Shown piece by piece: positions 24,560-36,244 of a stretch of 49,682 nucleotides of DNA (position 1 is its first letter; every line of letters starts with the position of its first letter). The position numbers were made by a program, and so were the translations under genes. This stretch comes from Chryseobacterium contaminans. Lineage in GTDB: Bacteria > Bacteroidota > Bacteroidia > Flavobacteriales > Weeksellaceae. The notes beneath the pieces are model-generated. The model had not been told where the DNA came from. It was given only the letters and a program-made list of their open reading frames with translations, and made no database searches. The stretch covers positions 1 to 49,682 of the forward strand of contig NZ_MAYF01000090.1 in NCBI RefSeq assembly GCF_001684955.1, read 5' to 3'.

Positions 24560-24865
24560 TTAAGCTTGTACGTTGTTTCCTCCTAATACGAAAGGCTCAA
24601 CTTCTTTGATTTCTCCAAACTGCTGCTCGTAGTTAGCGATGTTCTGTTGAAGAGCGCTTAAAACTCTTTTAGCGTGAAGTGGAGCAAGAATTACTCTTGA
24701 TCTTACTTTAGCCTGCTGAACACCTGGCATCAACTGAATAAAGTCTACTACAAATTCAGATGGAGAGTGGTTTACTAAAGCTAAGTTAGCATAGATACCA
24801 GCAGCTACCATTTCGTTTAATTCGATGTTGATGTTTCCGTCTTGTGGATTTTGATTGTTGTCCAT
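24560..24865 (-). CDS. DUF3467 domain-containing protein
   Basis: A 101-residue cytoplasmic protein consisting of a DUF3467 domain: INIELNEMVAAGIYANLALVNHSPSEFVVDFIQLMPGVQQAKVRSRVILAPLHAKRVLSALQQNI. In Bacteroidota this small gene typically sits right after rpoC, as here (87 bases downstream), and it is followed by the unit's terminator. Its role is unknown; the conserved location suggests a link with transcription. Family identity is sure from the YANLALVNHSPSEFVVDF and ILAPLHAKR blocks. Confidence 0.92.
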   Translation of the reverse strand: MDNNQNPQDGNINIELNEMVAAGIYANLALVNHSPSEFVVDFIQLMPGVQQAKVRSRVILAPLHAKRVLSALQQNIANYEQQFGEIKEVEPFVLGGNNVQA

Positions 24866-24920
24866 TGTTATAAATTATGTTTTTAAAATTCGAAATTTGA
24901 GATTGTGAAAATATAAAAAT

Positions 24921-24945
24921 AATTTCAAATCCCAAATTTCAAATC
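24921..24945. repeat. 11-bp direct repeat in the rpoC-DUF3467 spacer
   Basis: AATTTCAAATC occurs at 24921-24931 and again at 24935-24945. A GAAATTTGAGATT stretch nearby (24892-24904) is nearly its inverse, so the RNA could also fold. Confidence 0.6.
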
Positions 24946-24952
24946 ATTAATT

Positions 24953-27900
24953 TTAGTTAAGGTCCTCGAATTCTTTCTTAGAACCTACAATAACGTTCTG
25001 ATACTCTTTAAGACCTGTACCTGCAGGAATTCTGTGTCCTACAATTACATTTTCTTTAAGACCGTTAAGATCGTCTATCTTACCAGCAACTGCTGCTTCG
25101 TTAAGAACTTTAGTTGTTTCCTGGAATGATGCTGCAGACATGAAAGATTTCGTTTGAAGGGCCGCTCTTGTAATACCTTGTAATACAGGAGTTGCTGTAG
25201 CAGGAAGAGCTTCTCTTACTTCTACCAACGCTAAATCTTCACGCTTCAACTTAGAGTTTTCGTCTCTTAATTCTCTTGCAGTAATCATCTGACCTGGCTT
25301 GAATTCTTTAGAATCACCAGCATCTACTACTACTTTAAGACCGAATACTCTGTTGTTTTCTTCCAAGAAGTCATACTTATGCTCAAGAGCTCCTTCAAGG
25401 AATTGAGTATCACCTCCATCCACGATAGATACCTTGGTCATCATTTGTCTTACAATGATTTCGAAGTGCTTGTCGTCGATTTTTACCCCCTGTAGACGGT
25501 AAACTTCCTGGATCTCATTTACTAAGTATTCCTGAACAGCTGTTGGGCCTTTAATTCTTAAGATATCGTCTGGAGTGATTGAACCGTCAGAAAGTGGCGA
25601 ACCAGCTCTCACGAAGTCATTCTCCTGTACTAATATCTGGTTGGATAATTTAACCAAGTAAATTTTTCTTTCTCCAGTTTTAGCTTCAACGATCAATTCA
25701 CGGTTACCTCTCTTAATTTTTCCGTAAGAAACTACCCCGTCGATTTCAGTAACAACCGCTGGGTTTGAAGGGTTTCTTGCTTCGAATAATTCGGTAACTC
25801 TCGGAAGACCTCCGGTGATATCCCCTGCTTTTGCAGATTTTCTTGGGATCTTGATTAGGACTTTACCAGCCTTAATTTTCTCACCATCGTTTACCATTAA
25901 GTGGGCTCCTACCGGTAAGTTGTAAGCTTTTTGCTCAACTCCTTTAGAGTCTACCACCTTCAAGGTAGGTACGGCTTTCTTATTTCTTGATTCAGAGATT
26001 ACTTTCTCTTCGAATCCTGTTTGTTCGTCAATTTCAAGTTGGAATGAAATACCCTGGATGATATCCTCGTATTCTACCTTACCTGAAGTTTCAGCAATAA
26101 TTACCGCGTTATACGGATCCCATCTACAGATCGTATCCCCTTTCTTCACTTTATCACCTGGTTTCACAGATAGAATAGATCCGTAAGGTACGTTAGCTAC
26201 CATTAATGGAGTTCTGGAATCATTGTCAGCAACTAATCTAAATTCTGTTGAACGGGAAACCACAACCTCAGCTGTATTACCGTTTTCATCTTCAGAAGTA
26301 ATTGTTCTTACTTCATCCATTTCAACGATACCGTCTCTTCTTGCCACGATAGATGGGTTTTCTGATACGTTTCCTGCAGTACCCCCTTGGTGGAAGGTTC
26401 TCAACGTAAGCTGAGTACCTGGCTCCCCAATTGACTGTGCTGCAATTACACCTACCGCTTCACCCATATGGATCATCTTACCTGTTGCTAAGTTTCTACC
26501 GTAACATTTCGCACAGATACCTTTCTTAGCTTCACAAGTAAGTGGAGAACGTACTTCAACTGCTTCTAATCCTGCTTCTTCAATTCTCTTAGCTAATTGC
26601 TCAGTGATTACCTGATCTGCTTCAGTGATTAACTCATCAGTTTCAGGATCATAGATATTGTGAAGAGATACTCTACCTAAGATTCTTTCAGAGATTTTTT
26701 CAACGATCTCGTCATTTTTCTTAAGTGCAGTAACTTCAGTTCCTCTTAATGTTCCACAGTCATCTTCTGTAACGATAACGTCCTGTGCAACGTCTACCAA
26801 TCTTCTGGTTAGGTAACCAGCATCGGCAGTTTTAAGAGCGGTATCCGCAAGACCCTTACGAGCACCGTGGGTAGAGATAAAGTACTCTAAGATGGAAAGA
26901 CCTTCCTTAAAGTTTGCAAGGATCGGGTTTTCGATGATCTCCGCACCGGTAGAACCAGCTTTTTGCGGTTTCGCCATCAAACCTCTCATCCCTGATAACT
27001 GACGGATCTGTTCCTTAGAACCCCTCGCCCCAGAGTCAAGCATCATGTATACAGAGTTGAAACCACCTTGGTCAGTTTTCATTCTGCTCATGATCATTTC
27101 AGTTAATCCGGCGTTGGTGTTAGTCCAAACGTCGATTACCTGGTTATAACGTTCTGTATCGGTAATTAGACCCATGTTATAGTTAGCTCTAATTTCGTCT
27201 ACAGTTTCGATTGATTGTGCAATCATCTGTTTTTTCTCAACAGGAACTACAATATCTCCAAGTGAGAAAGACAGACCTCCTTTGAATGCGTTTGAATACC
27301 CTAGATCTTTCATTGCATCCAGGAACTTCACGGTTGTAGGGAAATCCGTATCAGCAAGAATCTTACCGATAACGTTTCTTAATGATTTCTTAGTAAGAAG
27401 CTCATTAATATATCCTACCTGTTTTGGTACAATCTGGTTGAATAAGATTCTACCTACAGTAGTTTCAATCAGTCTTGTTACGATTTCTCCGTTTTCCTTA
27501 ACAGGCAATTTACATCTTACCTTAGCATTTAGAGAAACTTTTCCTTCTGCATAAGCGATTTCCGCTTCCTCAGGAGAATAGAATGCAAGACCTTCCCCTT
27601 TTACTTTCATATCTTCTGTAGAACTTAATTCTTTAGTCATGAAATAAAGACCAAGAACCATGTCCTGAGATGGTACTGTAATTGGAGAACCGTTTGCAGG
27701 GTTCAAGATGTTTTGAGAACCTAGCATTAATAACTGAGCTTCAAGGATCGCTTCTGGTCCTAACGGCAAGTGTACCGCCATCTGGTCACCATCGAAATCG
27801 GCATTGAAGGCCGTAGTTACTAACGGGTGTAGCTGGATTGCCTTACCTTCGATCATCTTAGGTTGGAAAGCCTGAATACCCAGTCTGTGAAGAGTAGGTG

Positions 27901-29218
27901 CCCTGTTCAATAGTACCGGGTGACCTTTCATCACGTTTTCAAGGATATCATAAACTACTGGTTCTTTTCTATCGATAATTCTCTTCGCAGATTTTACTGT
28001 TTTTACAATTCCTCTCTCGATTAGTTTTCTAATGATGAATGGTTTGTAAAGTTCAGCTGCCATATCTTTAGGGATACCACATTCGTGAAGCTGTAAGTTT
28101 GGACCTACAACAATTACCGAACGCGCAGAGTAGTCAACCCTTTTCCCTAGTAAGTTCTGACGGAAACGACCTTGCTTACCTTTCAATGAATCAGAAAGTG
28201 ATTTCAATGGTCTGTTTGATTCAGATTTTACTGCAGAAGATTTTCTTGTGTTATCGAATAATGAATCTACTGATTCCTGAAGCATACGCTTCTCGTTTCT
28301 CAGGATTACTTCAGGAGCTTTGATCTCCAATAATCTCTTCAAACGGTTATTTCTGATGATAACTCTTCTATAAAGGTCATTTAAGTCAGAAGTTGCGAAA
28401 CGTCCTCCATCCAATGGAACCAATGGTCTTAGTTCCGGTGGGATAACTGGAAGAACACGCATAATCATCCACTCTGGTCTGTTGATCATTCTTGTATTAG
28501 CACCTCTTAATGCTTCTACAACGTTCAATCTCTTAAGAGCTTCAGTTCTTCTTTGCTTAGATCCTTCATTGTGAGCTTTGTGTCTCAAGTCGAAAGACAA
28601 TGCATCAAGGTCAATTCTCTTTAATAATTCTTCAACCGCTTCAGCACCCATTTTAGCGATGAATTTGTTCGGATCAGAATCATCAAGATATTGGTTCTCG
28701 ATTGGAAGAGTTTCCATGATATCAAGGTACTCTTCTTCTGTAAGGAATTCCATATTCTCGAAATCAGAACCGTCTAATTTCTTAGCAATACCTTGTTGAA
28801 TCACTACATATCTTTCGTAGTAGATGATCATATCTAATTTCTTAGAAGGAATTCCAAGAAGGTATCCGATTTTGTTTGGTAATGAACGGAAATACCAGAT
28901 GTGTGCAATTGGAACTACAAGGTTGATGTGCCCGATTCTCTCTCTTCTTACTTTTTTCTCAGTAACTTCTACTCCACAACGGTCACAAACGATCCCTTTG
29001 TAACGAATTCTCTTGTATTTACCACAAGCACATTCGTAATCCTTTACAGGACCAAAGATTTTCTCACAAAATAGCCCGTCTCTTTCAGGCTTGTGAGTTC
29101 TGTAGTTAATAGTTTCCGGCTTTAAAACCTCCCCTCTTGAGTCCTGTAAAATAGACTCCGGTGAAGCTAAACCGATGGTTATTTTATTAAATCTACTTGA
29201 TTTATTTTTATTTGACAT
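24953..29218 (-). CDS. rpoC: DNA-directed RNA polymerase subunit beta'
   Basis: A 1421-residue beta' subunit, which together with beta forms the catalytic centre of RNA polymerase. The N-terminal zinc finger has Cys63, Cys65, Cys78 and Cys81. The catalytic magnesium loop NADFDGD is at 472-478. The second zinc site is [19 protein letters not shown], and bridge helix/trigger loop landmarks ([29 protein letters not shown]) are intact. The length and order match other Bacteroidota. It follows rpoB by 122 bases on the minus strand; that spacer carries tandem repeats and no terminator, so the two should be co-transcribed. Nothing is truncated. Confidence 0.99.
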   Translation of the reverse strand: MSNKNKSSRFNKITIGLASPESILQDSRGEVLKPETINYRTHKPERDGLFCEKIFGPVKDYECACGKYKRIRYKGIVCDRCGVEVTEKKVRRERIGHINLVVPIAHIWYFRSLPNKIGYLLGIPSKKLDMIIYYERYVVIQQGIAKKLDGSDFENMEFLTEEEYLDIMETLPIENQYLDDSDPNKFIAKMGAEAVEELLKRIDLDALSFDLRHKAHNEGSKQRRTEALKRLNVVEALRGANTRMINRPEWMIMRVLPVIPPELRPLVPLDGGRFATSDLNDLYRRVIIRNNRLKRLLEIKAPEVILRNEKRMLQESVDSLFDNTRKSSAVKSESNRPLKSLSDSLKGKQGRFRQNLLGKRVDYSARSVIVVGPNLQLHECGIPKDMAAELYKPFIIRKLIERGIVKTVKSAKRIIDRKEPVVYDILENVMKGHPVLLNRAPTLHRLGIQAFQPKMIEGKAIQLHPLVTTAFNADFDGDQMAVHLPLGPEAILEAQLLMLGSQNILNPANGSPITVPSQDMVLGLYFMTKELSSTEDMKVKGEGLAFYSPEEAEIAYAEGKVSLNAKVRCKLPVKENGEIVTRLIETTVGRILFNQIVPKQVGYINELLTKKSLRNVIGKILADTDFPTTVKFLDAMKDLGYSNAFKGGLSFSLGDIVVPVEKKQMIAQSIETVDEIRANYNMGLITDTERYNQVIDVWTNTNAGLTEMIMSRMKTDQGGFNSVYMMLDSGARGSKEQIRQLSGMRGLMAKPQKAGSTGAEIIENPILANFKEGLSILEYFISTHGARKGLADTALKTADAGYLTRRLVDVAQDVIVTEDDCGTLRGTEVTALKKNDEIVEKISERILGRVSLHNIYDPETDELITEADQVITEQLAKRIEEAGLEAVEVRSPLTCEAKKGICAKCYGRNLATGKMIHMGEAVGVIAAQSIGEPGTQLTLRTFHQGGTAGNVSENPSIVARRDGIVEMDEVRTITSEDENGNTAEVVVSRSTEFRLVADNDSRTPLMVANVPYGSILSVKPGDKVKKGDTICRWDPYNAVIIAETSGKVEYEDIIQGISFQLEIDEQTGFEEKVISESRNKKAVPTLKVVDSKGVEQKAYNLPVGAHLMVNDGEKIKAGKVLIKIPRKSAKAGDITGGLPRVTELFEARNPSNPAVVTEIDGVVSYGKIKRGNRELIVEAKTGERKIYLVKLSNQILVQENDFVRAGSPLSDGSITPDDILRIKGPTAVQEYLVNEIQEVYRLQGVKIDDKHFEIIVRQMMTKVSIVDGGDTQFLEGALEHKYDFLEENNRVFGLKVVVDAGDSKEFKPGQMITARELRDENSKLKREDLALVEVREALPATATPVLQGITRAALQTKSFMSAASFQETTKVLNEAAVAGKIDDLNGLKENVIVGHRIPAGTGLKEYQNVIVGSKKEFEDLN

Positions 29219-29228
29219 AATTTTTTTT

Positions 29229-29334
29229 AGATTTTAGATTTCAGATTTCAGATTTCAGACGAAATCATCATTCCAAATTCAAGGATTATAAAATTCTTAG
29301 AGTGCCATAGTCTGACATCTTGTGTCTGACATCT
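29229..29334. repeat. tandem and direct repeats in the rpoB-rpoC spacer
   Basis: Four consecutive 7-bp units (AGATTTT then three times AGATTTC) occupy 29229-29256. A 10-bp direct repeat TCTGACATCT occurs at 29311-29320 and 29325-29334. They make the spacer between rpoB and rpoC 122 bases long. They look like slippage products and may have no function. Confidence 0.75.
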
Positions 29335-29340
29335 GATATC

Positions 29341-32300
29341 TTACTCCTCCAATCTTACGTCTAATCCAAGACCTTGTAACTCGTGAAGTAATACGTTGAA
29401 TGATTCCGGAATACCTGGTTCAGGCATAGATTCACCTTTTGCAATTGCTTCATAAGTTTTTGCTCTACCAATCACGTCATCCGACTTCACAGTAAGGATC
29501 TCTCTCAGGATGTTAGATGCACCGAATGCTTCAAGTGCCCAAACCTCCATCTCTCCGAATCTCTGACCTCCGAACTGAGCTTTACCTCCTAACGGCTGCT
29601 GAGTAATCAATGAGTAAGGACCAATAGAACGTGCGTGCATCTTATCATCAACCATGTGTCCTAGTTTCAGCATGTAGATAACACCCACCGTAGCTGCCTG
29701 TGTAAATCTTTCTCCGGTACCACCATCATAAAGGTGAGTGTGGCCGAATTTAGGAAGACCTGCTTTCTCAGTGTACTCAGTAATCTGATCAAGGCTAGCA
29801 CCATCGAAGATTGGCGTAGCGAACTTCATTCCTAATTTCTGACCAGCCCATCCAAGAACTGTTTCATAAATCTGTCCGATGTTCATACGGGAAGGTACCC
29901 CAAGTGGATTCAATACGATATCTACTGGTGTTCCGTCTTCAAGGAATGGCATATCTTCTTCACGAACGATTCTTGATACGATACCTTTGTTACCGTGACG
30001 TCCTGCCATTTTATCCCCTACGTTCAGTTTACGTTTCTTAGCGATGTAAACTTTAGCCAACTTCATGATACCAGCTGGAAGCTCATCTCCGATTGAAATG
30101 GCGAATTTCTCACGGTTTTTAACTCCCTGGATGTCGTTATATTTGATTTTGTAATTGTGAATCAATTGCTTGATCAATTCATTCTTGTCAGCGTCTACTG
30201 TCCAGTCTGAACCGCTAACGTTTACATAATCTTCAACTGAAGTTAATAGCTTGTGAGTGAACTTCACACCTTTACCGATAATCTCTTCATCAAGGTCATT
30301 TTGTACCCCTTGAGAAGTTTTACCGCTTACCAGTGTATTTAATTTTTCAATTAAAGTGTTTCTCAACTCGTCAAACTTAGCCTTGTAAGTGTTTTCAATT
30401 TCTTCAAGTTTAAGTTTTTCTTCAGTTCTTTTCTTTTTATCTTTAATGTTTCTAGAGAACAATTTCTTGTTGATAACTACCCCTCTTAATGAAGAGTCAG
30501 CTTTTAATGATGCATCTTTTACATCACCAGCTTTATCACCGAAGATTGCTCTAAGAAGTTTTTCTTCAGGAGTCGGGTCAGATTCACCTTTTGGAGTAAT
30601 TTTACCAATCATGATATCTCCAGGCTTCACTTCAGCACCGATTCTGATCATACCGTTCTCGTCAAGATCTTTAGTAGCTTCTTCAGAAACGTTTGGAATA
30701 TCAGCTGTAAGTTCTTCCATACCTAATTTAGTATCACGAACTTCTAATGAATATTCATCTACGTGGATTGAAGTAAACCAGTCTTCACGTACAACTTTTT
30801 CGTTGATTACGATCGCATCCTCGAAGTTGTATCCTTTCCAAGGCATGAACGCTACCACTAAGTTTCTACCAAGAGCTAATTCTCCTTTTTCAGTAGCATA
30901 ACCGTCGCAAAGTACCTGTCCTTTTTCCACTACATCACCTACTCTTACGTTTGGTCTTAGGGTAATGGTTGTACTCTGGTTAGTTTTTCTGAACTTAGTA
31001 AGGTTGTATGTTTTAGTAGCAGACTCGAATTGTACTAAATCTTCGTCTTCACTTCTTTCATATTTAATAACGATTTTGTCAGCATCTACGTACTCTACAG
31101 TACCTGTACCTTCAGCGTTAATTAAAATTCTTGAATCTCTTGCAACTTGCTGCTCAAGCCCTGTACCAACAATTGGAGCCTGTGGCTTCAATAAAGGAAC
31201 GGCCTGACGCATCATGTTAGATCCCATCAATGCACGGTTCGCATCATCATGCTCCAGGAATGGAATTAACGAAGCGGAAATACCGGAAATCTGGTTTGGT
31301 GCTACATCGATAAGGTCAACCTGGTTAGGTTCTACTACCGGATAATCACCATCTAGTCTTGCAATAATTCTGTCTGTTTCGAATTCACCATTATCACTCA
31401 ATTCAACGTTTGCCTGAGCAATTACTTTAGCTTCTTCGTCTTCTGCATTAAGATAAATAGGAGCAGCGTTAAGATCAATCTTACCGTTTTCTACTTTTCT
31501 ATATGGAGTTTCGATGAAACCAAGGTTGTTGATTTTCGCATAAATACCTAAAGATGAAATCAAACCGATGTTTGGTCCTTCCGGAGTTTCAATCGGACAG
31601 ATTCTTCCGTAGTGGGTATGGTGAACGTCTCGAACCTCGAAACCTGCTCTTTCTCTTGATAAACCACCAGGCCCTAGTGCAGATAATCTTCTCTTGTGAG
31701 TGATCTCTGATAGTGGGTTGGTTTGGTCCATGAACTGAGATAGCTGGTTGGTACCGAAGAATGAGTTGATTACAGATGTTAAAGTCTTAGCGTTAACAAG
31801 GTCAAGTGGAGTAAAGATTTCGTTATCTCTAACGTTCATTCTCTCCTTGATTGTTCTTGCAATTCTTGAAAGACCTACTCCGAACTGTCCTGCTAATTGC
31901 TCACCAACAGTTTTAATTCTTCTGTTAGATAAGTGGTCGATGTCATCCACCTCTGCTTTAGAGTTTACAAGCTCAATTAAGTGTCTTACAATCGCAATGA
32001 TATCTTCTTTTGTAAGCACCTCAGTTGTAGTAGGGATGTTAAGACCTAACTTTTTGTTTAGTCTGTAACGTCCTACTTCACCTAAAGAGTATCTCTGCTC
32101 AGAGAAGAATAATTTTTCAATGATTCCTCTTGCAGTTTCCTCATCTGGCGGATCTGCGTTTCTTAACTGACGATAGATGTACTCTACTGCCTCTTTTTCA
32201 GAGTTTGTAGGGTCCTTTTGTAATGTATTCTGAATGATAGAGAATTCATTGCTGTTTTCTTTGTGAATCAGGATAGATTTCACACCAGCATCCAGGATAA

Positions 32301-33162
32301 GATCTAAGTGTTCTTTTTCAAGGATAGTCTCTCTATCTAAGATGATTTCGTTTCTTTCGATAGAAACTACTTCACCTGTATCTTCGTCTACGAAATCTTC
32401 GAACCAAGTGTTCAATACTCTCGCAGCCAATGTTCTCCCTTCTACTTTTTTAAGGGCAGCTTTAGAAACTTTTACTTCTTCAGCAAGGTCGAAGATCTGA
32501 AGGATATCCTTATCAGATTCGTAACCGATAGCTCTTAATAAAGTTGTTAATGGTAACTTTTTCTTACGGTCGATATACGCGTACATTACGCTGTTGATAT
32601 CAGTTGTAAATTCCATCCAAGATCCTTTGAAAGGGATAATTCTTGAATAGTAAAGTTTGGTTCCGTTAGCGTGGTAAGTCTGTCCGAAGAATACCCCCGG
32701 AGATCTGTGTAACTGAGTTACGATTACACGCTCTGCTCCATTGATAATGAATGAACCAGAAGGAGTCATGTAAGGAACCGGACCTAAATATACGTCCTGA
32801 ACCACTGTTTGGAAATCTTCATGTTCCGGGTCAGTACAGTACAGTTTAAGTCTTGCTTTTAGAGGAACTGAATAAGTAAGTCCTCTTTCCACACACTCAT
32901 CAATTGAATAACGTGGAGAATCTACCAGATAGTCTAAGAATTCTAATACGAATTGGTTTCTTGAATCCGTAATTGGGAAATTCTCTTGGAAAGTCTTGTA
33001 AAGAGCTTCGTTCTTTCTGGCTTCAGGAAGTGTATCAAGCTGGAAAAATTCTCTGAAAGACTCGATCTGGATGTCCAAGAAGTCTGGAGTTACAATTTTT
33101 CCTTTCGCTGATGAGAAATTAATTCTCGGATTTCCTTGAGTTGTTGATTTTGTTTTACTCAT
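29341..33162 (-). CDS. rpoB: DNA-directed RNA polymerase subunit beta
   Basis: A 1273-residue beta subunit. The rifampicin region [18 protein letters not shown] with SALGPGGLS is intact, with Asp479, His489 and Ser494 at the places of the E. coli resistance hot spots (516, 526, 531), so the usual resistance substitutions are absent. [11 protein letters not shown] and the C-terminal [18 protein letters not shown] are present. The gene is preceded not by rplL but by a 440-base gap with its own consensus promoter and, beyond that, by three surface-protein genes. This is unlike the contiguous rplL-rpoB arrangement of most bacteria. It is co-transcribed with rpoC and probably DUF3467. Confidence 0.99.
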   Translation of the reverse strand: MSKTKSTTQGNPRINFSSAKGKIVTPDFLDIQIESFREFFQLDTLPEARKNEALYKTFQENFPITDSRNQFVLEFLDYLVDSPRYSIDECVERGLTYSVPLKARLKLYCTDPEHEDFQTVVQDVYLGPVPYMTPSGSFIINGAERVIVTQLHRSPGVFFGQTYHANGTKLYYSRIIPFKGSWMEFTTDINSVMYAYIDRKKKLPLTTLLRAIGYESDKDILQIFDLAEEVKVSKAALKKVEGRTLAARVLNTWFEDFVDEDTGEVVSIERNEIILDRETILEKEHLDLILDAGVKSILIHKENSNEFSIIQNTLQKDPTNSEKEAVEYIYRQLRNADPPDEETARGIIEKLFFSEQRYSLGEVGRYRLNKKLGLNIPTTTEVLTKEDIIAIVRHLIELVNSKAEVDDIDHLSNRRIKTVGEQLAGQFGVGLSRIARTIKERMNVRDNEIFTPLDLVNAKTLTSVINSFFGTNQLSQFMDQTNPLSEITHKRRLSALGPGGLSRERAGFEVRDVHHTHYGRICPIETPEGPNIGLISSLGIYAKINNLGFIETPYRKVENGKIDLNAAPIYLNAEDEEAKVIAQANVELSDNGEFETDRIIARLDGDYPVVEPNQVDLIDVAPNQISGISASLIPFLEHDDANRALMGSNMMRQAVPLLKPQAPIVGTGLEQQVARDSRILINAEGTGTVEYVDADKIVIKYERSEDEDLVQFESATKTYNLTKFRKTNQSTTITLRPNVRVGDVVEKGQVLCDGYATEKGELALGRNLVVAFMPWKGYNFEDAIVINEKVVREDWFTSIHVDEYSLEVRDTKLGMEELTADIPNVSEEATKDLDENGMIRIGAEVKPGDIMIGKITPKGESDPTPEEKLLRAIFGDKAGDVKDASLKADSSLRGVVINKKLFSRNIKDKKKRTEEKLKLEEIENTYKAKFDELRNTLIEKLNTLVSGKTSQGVQNDLDEEIIGKGVKFTHKLLTSVEDYVNVSGSDWTVDADKNELIKQLIHNYKIKYNDIQGVKNREKFAISIGDELPAGIMKLAKVYIAKKRKLNVGDKMAGRHGNKGIVSRIVREEDMPFLEDGTPVDIVLNPLGVPSRMNIGQIYETVLGWAGQKLGMKFATPIFDGASLDQITEYTEKAGLPKFGHTHLYDGGTGERFTQAATVGVIYMLKLGHMVDDKMHARSIGPYSLITQQPLGGKAQFGGQRFGEMEVWALEAFGASNILREILTVKSDDVIGRAKTYEAIAKGESMPEPGIPESFNVLLHELQGLGLDVRLEE

Positions 33163-33487
33163 AAAACTTTTAAGAAAGGGTTAAAAAATATTTTGATTCA
33201 TTTAAAAATATCAGAAAAGGGCAAGAAACAAGGTAAAAGTAAAAGGTAAAAGTGTTTTTGGCGCTCACGAAGGACCTTAAAGGCTTTTAACTTTGCACTT
33301 GGCTCTTTCTAACTGCAACACTGGTATATCTTTTCACAGCGTAATGCAAAATATTTTTCTTACTTTTGAGACGGTATTACTCATAATATCTATAAACACA
33401 AAATCCCTTCCATGCTATTACACAATGAAAGAGTTGATTTTCAGTATTTTATAAATTTACAAACAATTTTTCGCGCCAAAAGAGGGG
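33163..33487 (-). other. long 5' leader of rpoB
   Basis: About 320 bases lie between the predicted rpoB transcription start (near 33484) and its ATG at 33162. The leader is A/T-rich, has repeated CTTTTACC-type blocks (33233-33252 on the plus strand read AAAAGT/AAAAGG) and small palindromes such as AAGGACCTT, but no open frame of note and no terminator. Such a long leader could host post-transcriptional control; nothing recognised by family. Confidence 0.45.
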
Positions 33488-33519
33488 CAAATATACAAAA
33501 AAATATCCATAATTACAAA
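33488..33519 (-). promoter_or_regulatory. consensus promoter for rpoB-rpoC
   Basis: On the minus strand TTTG (33519-33516), a 20-base spacer and TATATTTG (33495-33488) exactly match the Bacteroidota consensus TTTG-N19-21-TAnnTTTG. It gives rpoBC a promoter separate from that of the ribosomal protein genes. Confidence 0.75.
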
Positions 33520-33553
33520 TAATCTCTCTCATTTTTAGGCAGTTAAAAATAAA

Positions 33554-33581
33554 AAGGATTGCCCATTTCTGAGCAACCCTT
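33554..33581 (-). terminator. terminator of the TSP3/T9SS protein operon
   Basis: AAGGATTGC (33554-33562) pairs with GCAACCCTT (33573-33581), with one G-T pair. On the minus strand it is followed by TTTTTATTTTT. It separates the inserted surface genes from the rpoB promoter immediately downstream. Confidence 0.82.
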
Positions 33582-33605
33582 CGTTAACACTAGGTTTCCT
33601 TATTA

Positions 33606-36206
33606 TTATTTCACAATAACTTTATAAGACTTCACAGTCGATTTAGTTTCTACCTTAATGATATAAATTCCTGTAACTAATCCACCGGTATCAATACCTG
33701 CACGTGCAGAGAAATTACCTGATTTTACAGCTTTTCCTTCTGCAGAGAACAATGTGTAAGTACCTTCTTCTGCTGCTGTAACCATAAGGTTTTCTCCAGC
33801 TTTTACAGGGTTAGGATAGATCTTCACATCATTGGCAGCTTGTGTTATTTCTGAAGTTCCTGTACTTCTTGCCGTACTTGTTAATGCATTTTTCAACAAT
33901 GAAGCATATGGTGAAAGCGGAGAATTAGGCGCTCCTCTTTTTACAAGATCCGTATCAACTACAGCCTGAATACCATCTTTATCACTGTCATTGATTGTAG
34001 AGATAAATCCTCCTCCTAATGTATCCAAGTTGCCTTTTCCTATCTGATACAGATCAAAATCTGAACCGTTAGAAGTTACATCAAGGAAATCCGGCATATT
34101 ATCTCCATCTGTATTTTTAATTGGATATTTTAGAGTTCCGGAATCCGGATAAGTTTCCAATACATCCGCCAAACCATTCTTACCTACAGCAACCCCGTTA
34201 TCTATAATTCCATTATGATCCGCATCAATTTGGTTGATTACCGAGATAGGAATACCTGATTCAAACAGATCTAAAATTCCATCATTATCAGAATCCAGAT
34301 CACGATAATTCGGAATAGCATCTCCCAGGATAGGAGTAATTAAAATATCACCTTCCAGGTCATCATCTTCAAATTTAGCATTCTTATCAAAATCTTCTAT
34401 AGAATCCGGAATACCATCATTATCAGAATCAAAATCACAGGCATCTACCACACCATCTCCATCTGTATCCAATGTTGGCGATTTATCATTTACCACTGTA
34501 CATCCTTCTGCACAATCCGGGATACCGTTACCATTATTATCAATACTATCATCACCTCCCGGGCAACGGTCAAAACAATTCGGAACCCCGTCATTATCAT
34601 CATCTTTGCTGGCAAATGCATTATAGATATAGTAACTCTGAGGAATACGAACTGCGGTACCACTATTGAAAGTAATTTTCATTCTGTTAAAAGGTTTAGT
34701 AGCTTTCCCGCCTACATAAAATTTATTAGAGTTTGTGGTAAAAAAGTTACCACTGATAAGACTTCCTGAACTTGTAAAGGTCTCTGTTGCATAATTTCCA
34801 TTGTACAATGTTACTGTAATGTTTTCCAGAACACTTACTCCCAAAAGATTTCCAGCTTTTTCTACCGTAAATCCAGCCATTGTATTAGCAGGAAGCATAG
34901 TGTTACTGCTTACTGTTGCAAATGCGGAGAAAATACTGAAGATAGATGCAGCCGGAACTGTTGCTGTTGCATAATTGGATGGATTGTTATCTACAATAGC
35001 TTCCGGATTTGTCATTTTAGCCAAAATAAGACCTAAGAATCCAGGCCCTGAAGTCCAGCTTGATCCAGTTACTAAATTTCCGGGTACCGCTGATCCGCTG
35101 GTTTGAATTTTATCATCACATTCACAAGAAATAGGTTCTTCGAAAGCATAATATACTTTAAGCGCTCCCAGGTTGAATCCTACTGTCTGAGTAATTTTCA
35201 ATCTTACTTCATTGAAAGGCTTAGTGGTTGTTAAAGTAACCTTTTGCTTTCCGGAACCATATCCAAGAACCTTAATATTAATTAGCCCACCACCATCTGA
35301 AAGCTGTCTTGAATCCTGAAGCTGACCAAATAAATAAGTTTCAATGGTAATATTCTTTAAAAACTCAGCACTTAGCAGTTTTCCCTGATCGTCCGGTTCA
35401 ATAACAAACCCTGTTCTGTTTCCTGCAGGATATACTTGGTTTTTATCTAAAACACCTACCGAATAAGATCCTAACAATCCTATCGGAAGAACTATTTTTC
35501 CATAAGAATTTTTATTTCCGTCACCAATATTTTCTTTATTCTGAACATAAGAAAGCGGAGCCAGGAAACTGCTGCTTCCGGATACATTACCATCTACACC
35601 ACTTCCTGCAATGATATCATCGCAAATCCCATTGTTATCTGTAGGAACTCTTGTTGGATCAAATGCAAATGCATAATATACATTCATTGCGCTGAATACG
35701 GAAAGAACATTGGTTTGATACAATCTTACTTCATCAAACTCTTTAGAGGTTTTAAAATGTAAGAATATTCTGTTTTTACTGCCTCCAAATGCAGGTACTG
35801 ATAAAAGTGTACTGCTTGTGCTGGTCTCCTGAAGAACACCATTTTTATAAGTACTGATTCTTAATGAGCTTAAAAGATCAATCGTGATAAAGCTCGTTCC
35901 CAGATCTACATTAAATCCGGTAATATACCCTGCCGGATAAATGGTATTGTTATTCTTTACAGAGATTCCATTTCCACTTATTAAAGAAGCAAAATTTCCC
36001 ATACTTACACTGTTATCCAGATTGGCATCCACCACCGGATTCATGCTTCCATTATAACATGCCAGACAAATCCCGGAATTATTTACCGGTTTTGCTTCTA
36101 CCCCCATTCCTCGGATTGGTTCATAACCTTGCTGTGCAAATGCTATTGCAGACATTATTAATGTCATAAGCATTACAGCTAGTTTCTCGAATAATTTTTT
36201 GGTCAT
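33606..36206 (-). CDS. secreted thrombospondin type 3 repeat protein with T9SS sorting domain
   Basis: An 866-residue secreted protein with signal peptide ending AIAFAQ. About 30-520 consists of beta-rich repeated modules; three copies share a pattern of a short unit with Cys, FxxEKxG or YxxF elements and KPFNEVRLKIT / KPFNRMKITF / KEFDEVRLYQT. From about 530 to 718 lie calcium-binding thrombospondin type 3-like repeats (DDDNDGVPNCFDRCPGG, DTDGDGVVDACDFDSDNDGIPDSIED, DLDSDNDGILDLFESG). The last 80 residues are a T9SS type A tail (IYPNPVKAGENLMV ... YIIKVETK). It likely acts at the cell surface in adhesion or as a structural layer. It forms an operon with the YadA-head-like gene 38 bases upstream. 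It is located inside the otherwise conserved rplL-rpoB junction. Confidence 0.88.
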   Translation of the reverse strand: MTKKLFEKLAVMLMTLIMSAIAFAQQGYEPIRGMGVEAKPVNNSGICLACYNGSMNPVVDANLDNSVSMGNFASLISGNGISVKNNNTIYPAGYITGFNVDLGTSFITIDLLSSLRISTYKNGVLQETSTSSTLLSVPAFGGSKNRIFLHFKTSKEFDEVRLYQTNVLSVFSAMNVYYAFAFDPTRVPTDNNGICDDIIAGSGVDGNVSGSSSFLAPLSYVQNKENIGDGNKNSYGKIVLPIGLLGSYSVGVLDKNQVYPAGNRTGFVIEPDDQGKLLSAEFLKNITIETYLFGQLQDSRQLSDGGGLINIKVLGYGSGKQKVTLTTTKPFNEVRLKITQTVGFNLGALKVYYAFEEPISCECDDKIQTSGSAVPGNLVTGSSWTSGPGFLGLILAKMTNPEAIVDNNPSNYATATVPAASIFSIFSAFATVSSNTMLPANTMAGFTVEKAGNLLGVSVLENITVTLYNGNYATETFTSSGSLISGNFFTTNSNKFYVGGKATKPFNRMKITFNSGTAVRIPQSYYIYNAFASKDDDNDGVPNCFDRCPGGDDSIDNNGNGIPDCAEGCTVVNDKSPTLDTDGDGVVDACDFDSDNDGIPDSIEDFDKNAKFEDDDLEGDILITPILGDAIPNYRDLDSDNDGILDLFESGIPISVINQIDADHNGIIDNGVAVGKNGLADVLETYPDSGTLKYPIKNTDGDNMPDFLDVTSNGSDFDLYQIGKGNLDTLGGGFISTINDSDKDGIQAVVDTDLVKRGAPNSPLSPYASLLKNALTSTARSTGTSEITQAANDVKIYPNPVKAGENLMVTAAEEGTYTLFSAEGKAVKSGNFSARAGIDTGGLVTGIYIIKVETKSTVKSYKVIVK

Positions 36207-36244
36207 TTTTTATTGTTTTATAAAGTTTGTGTTTCTAATTTTGG

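Noticed and set aside
30389..30901. 170-codon plus-strand frame inside rpoB
   Set aside because: Serine-rich translation of the complementary strand of a highly conserved gene; no start signal or family. A mirror of rpoB codon use.
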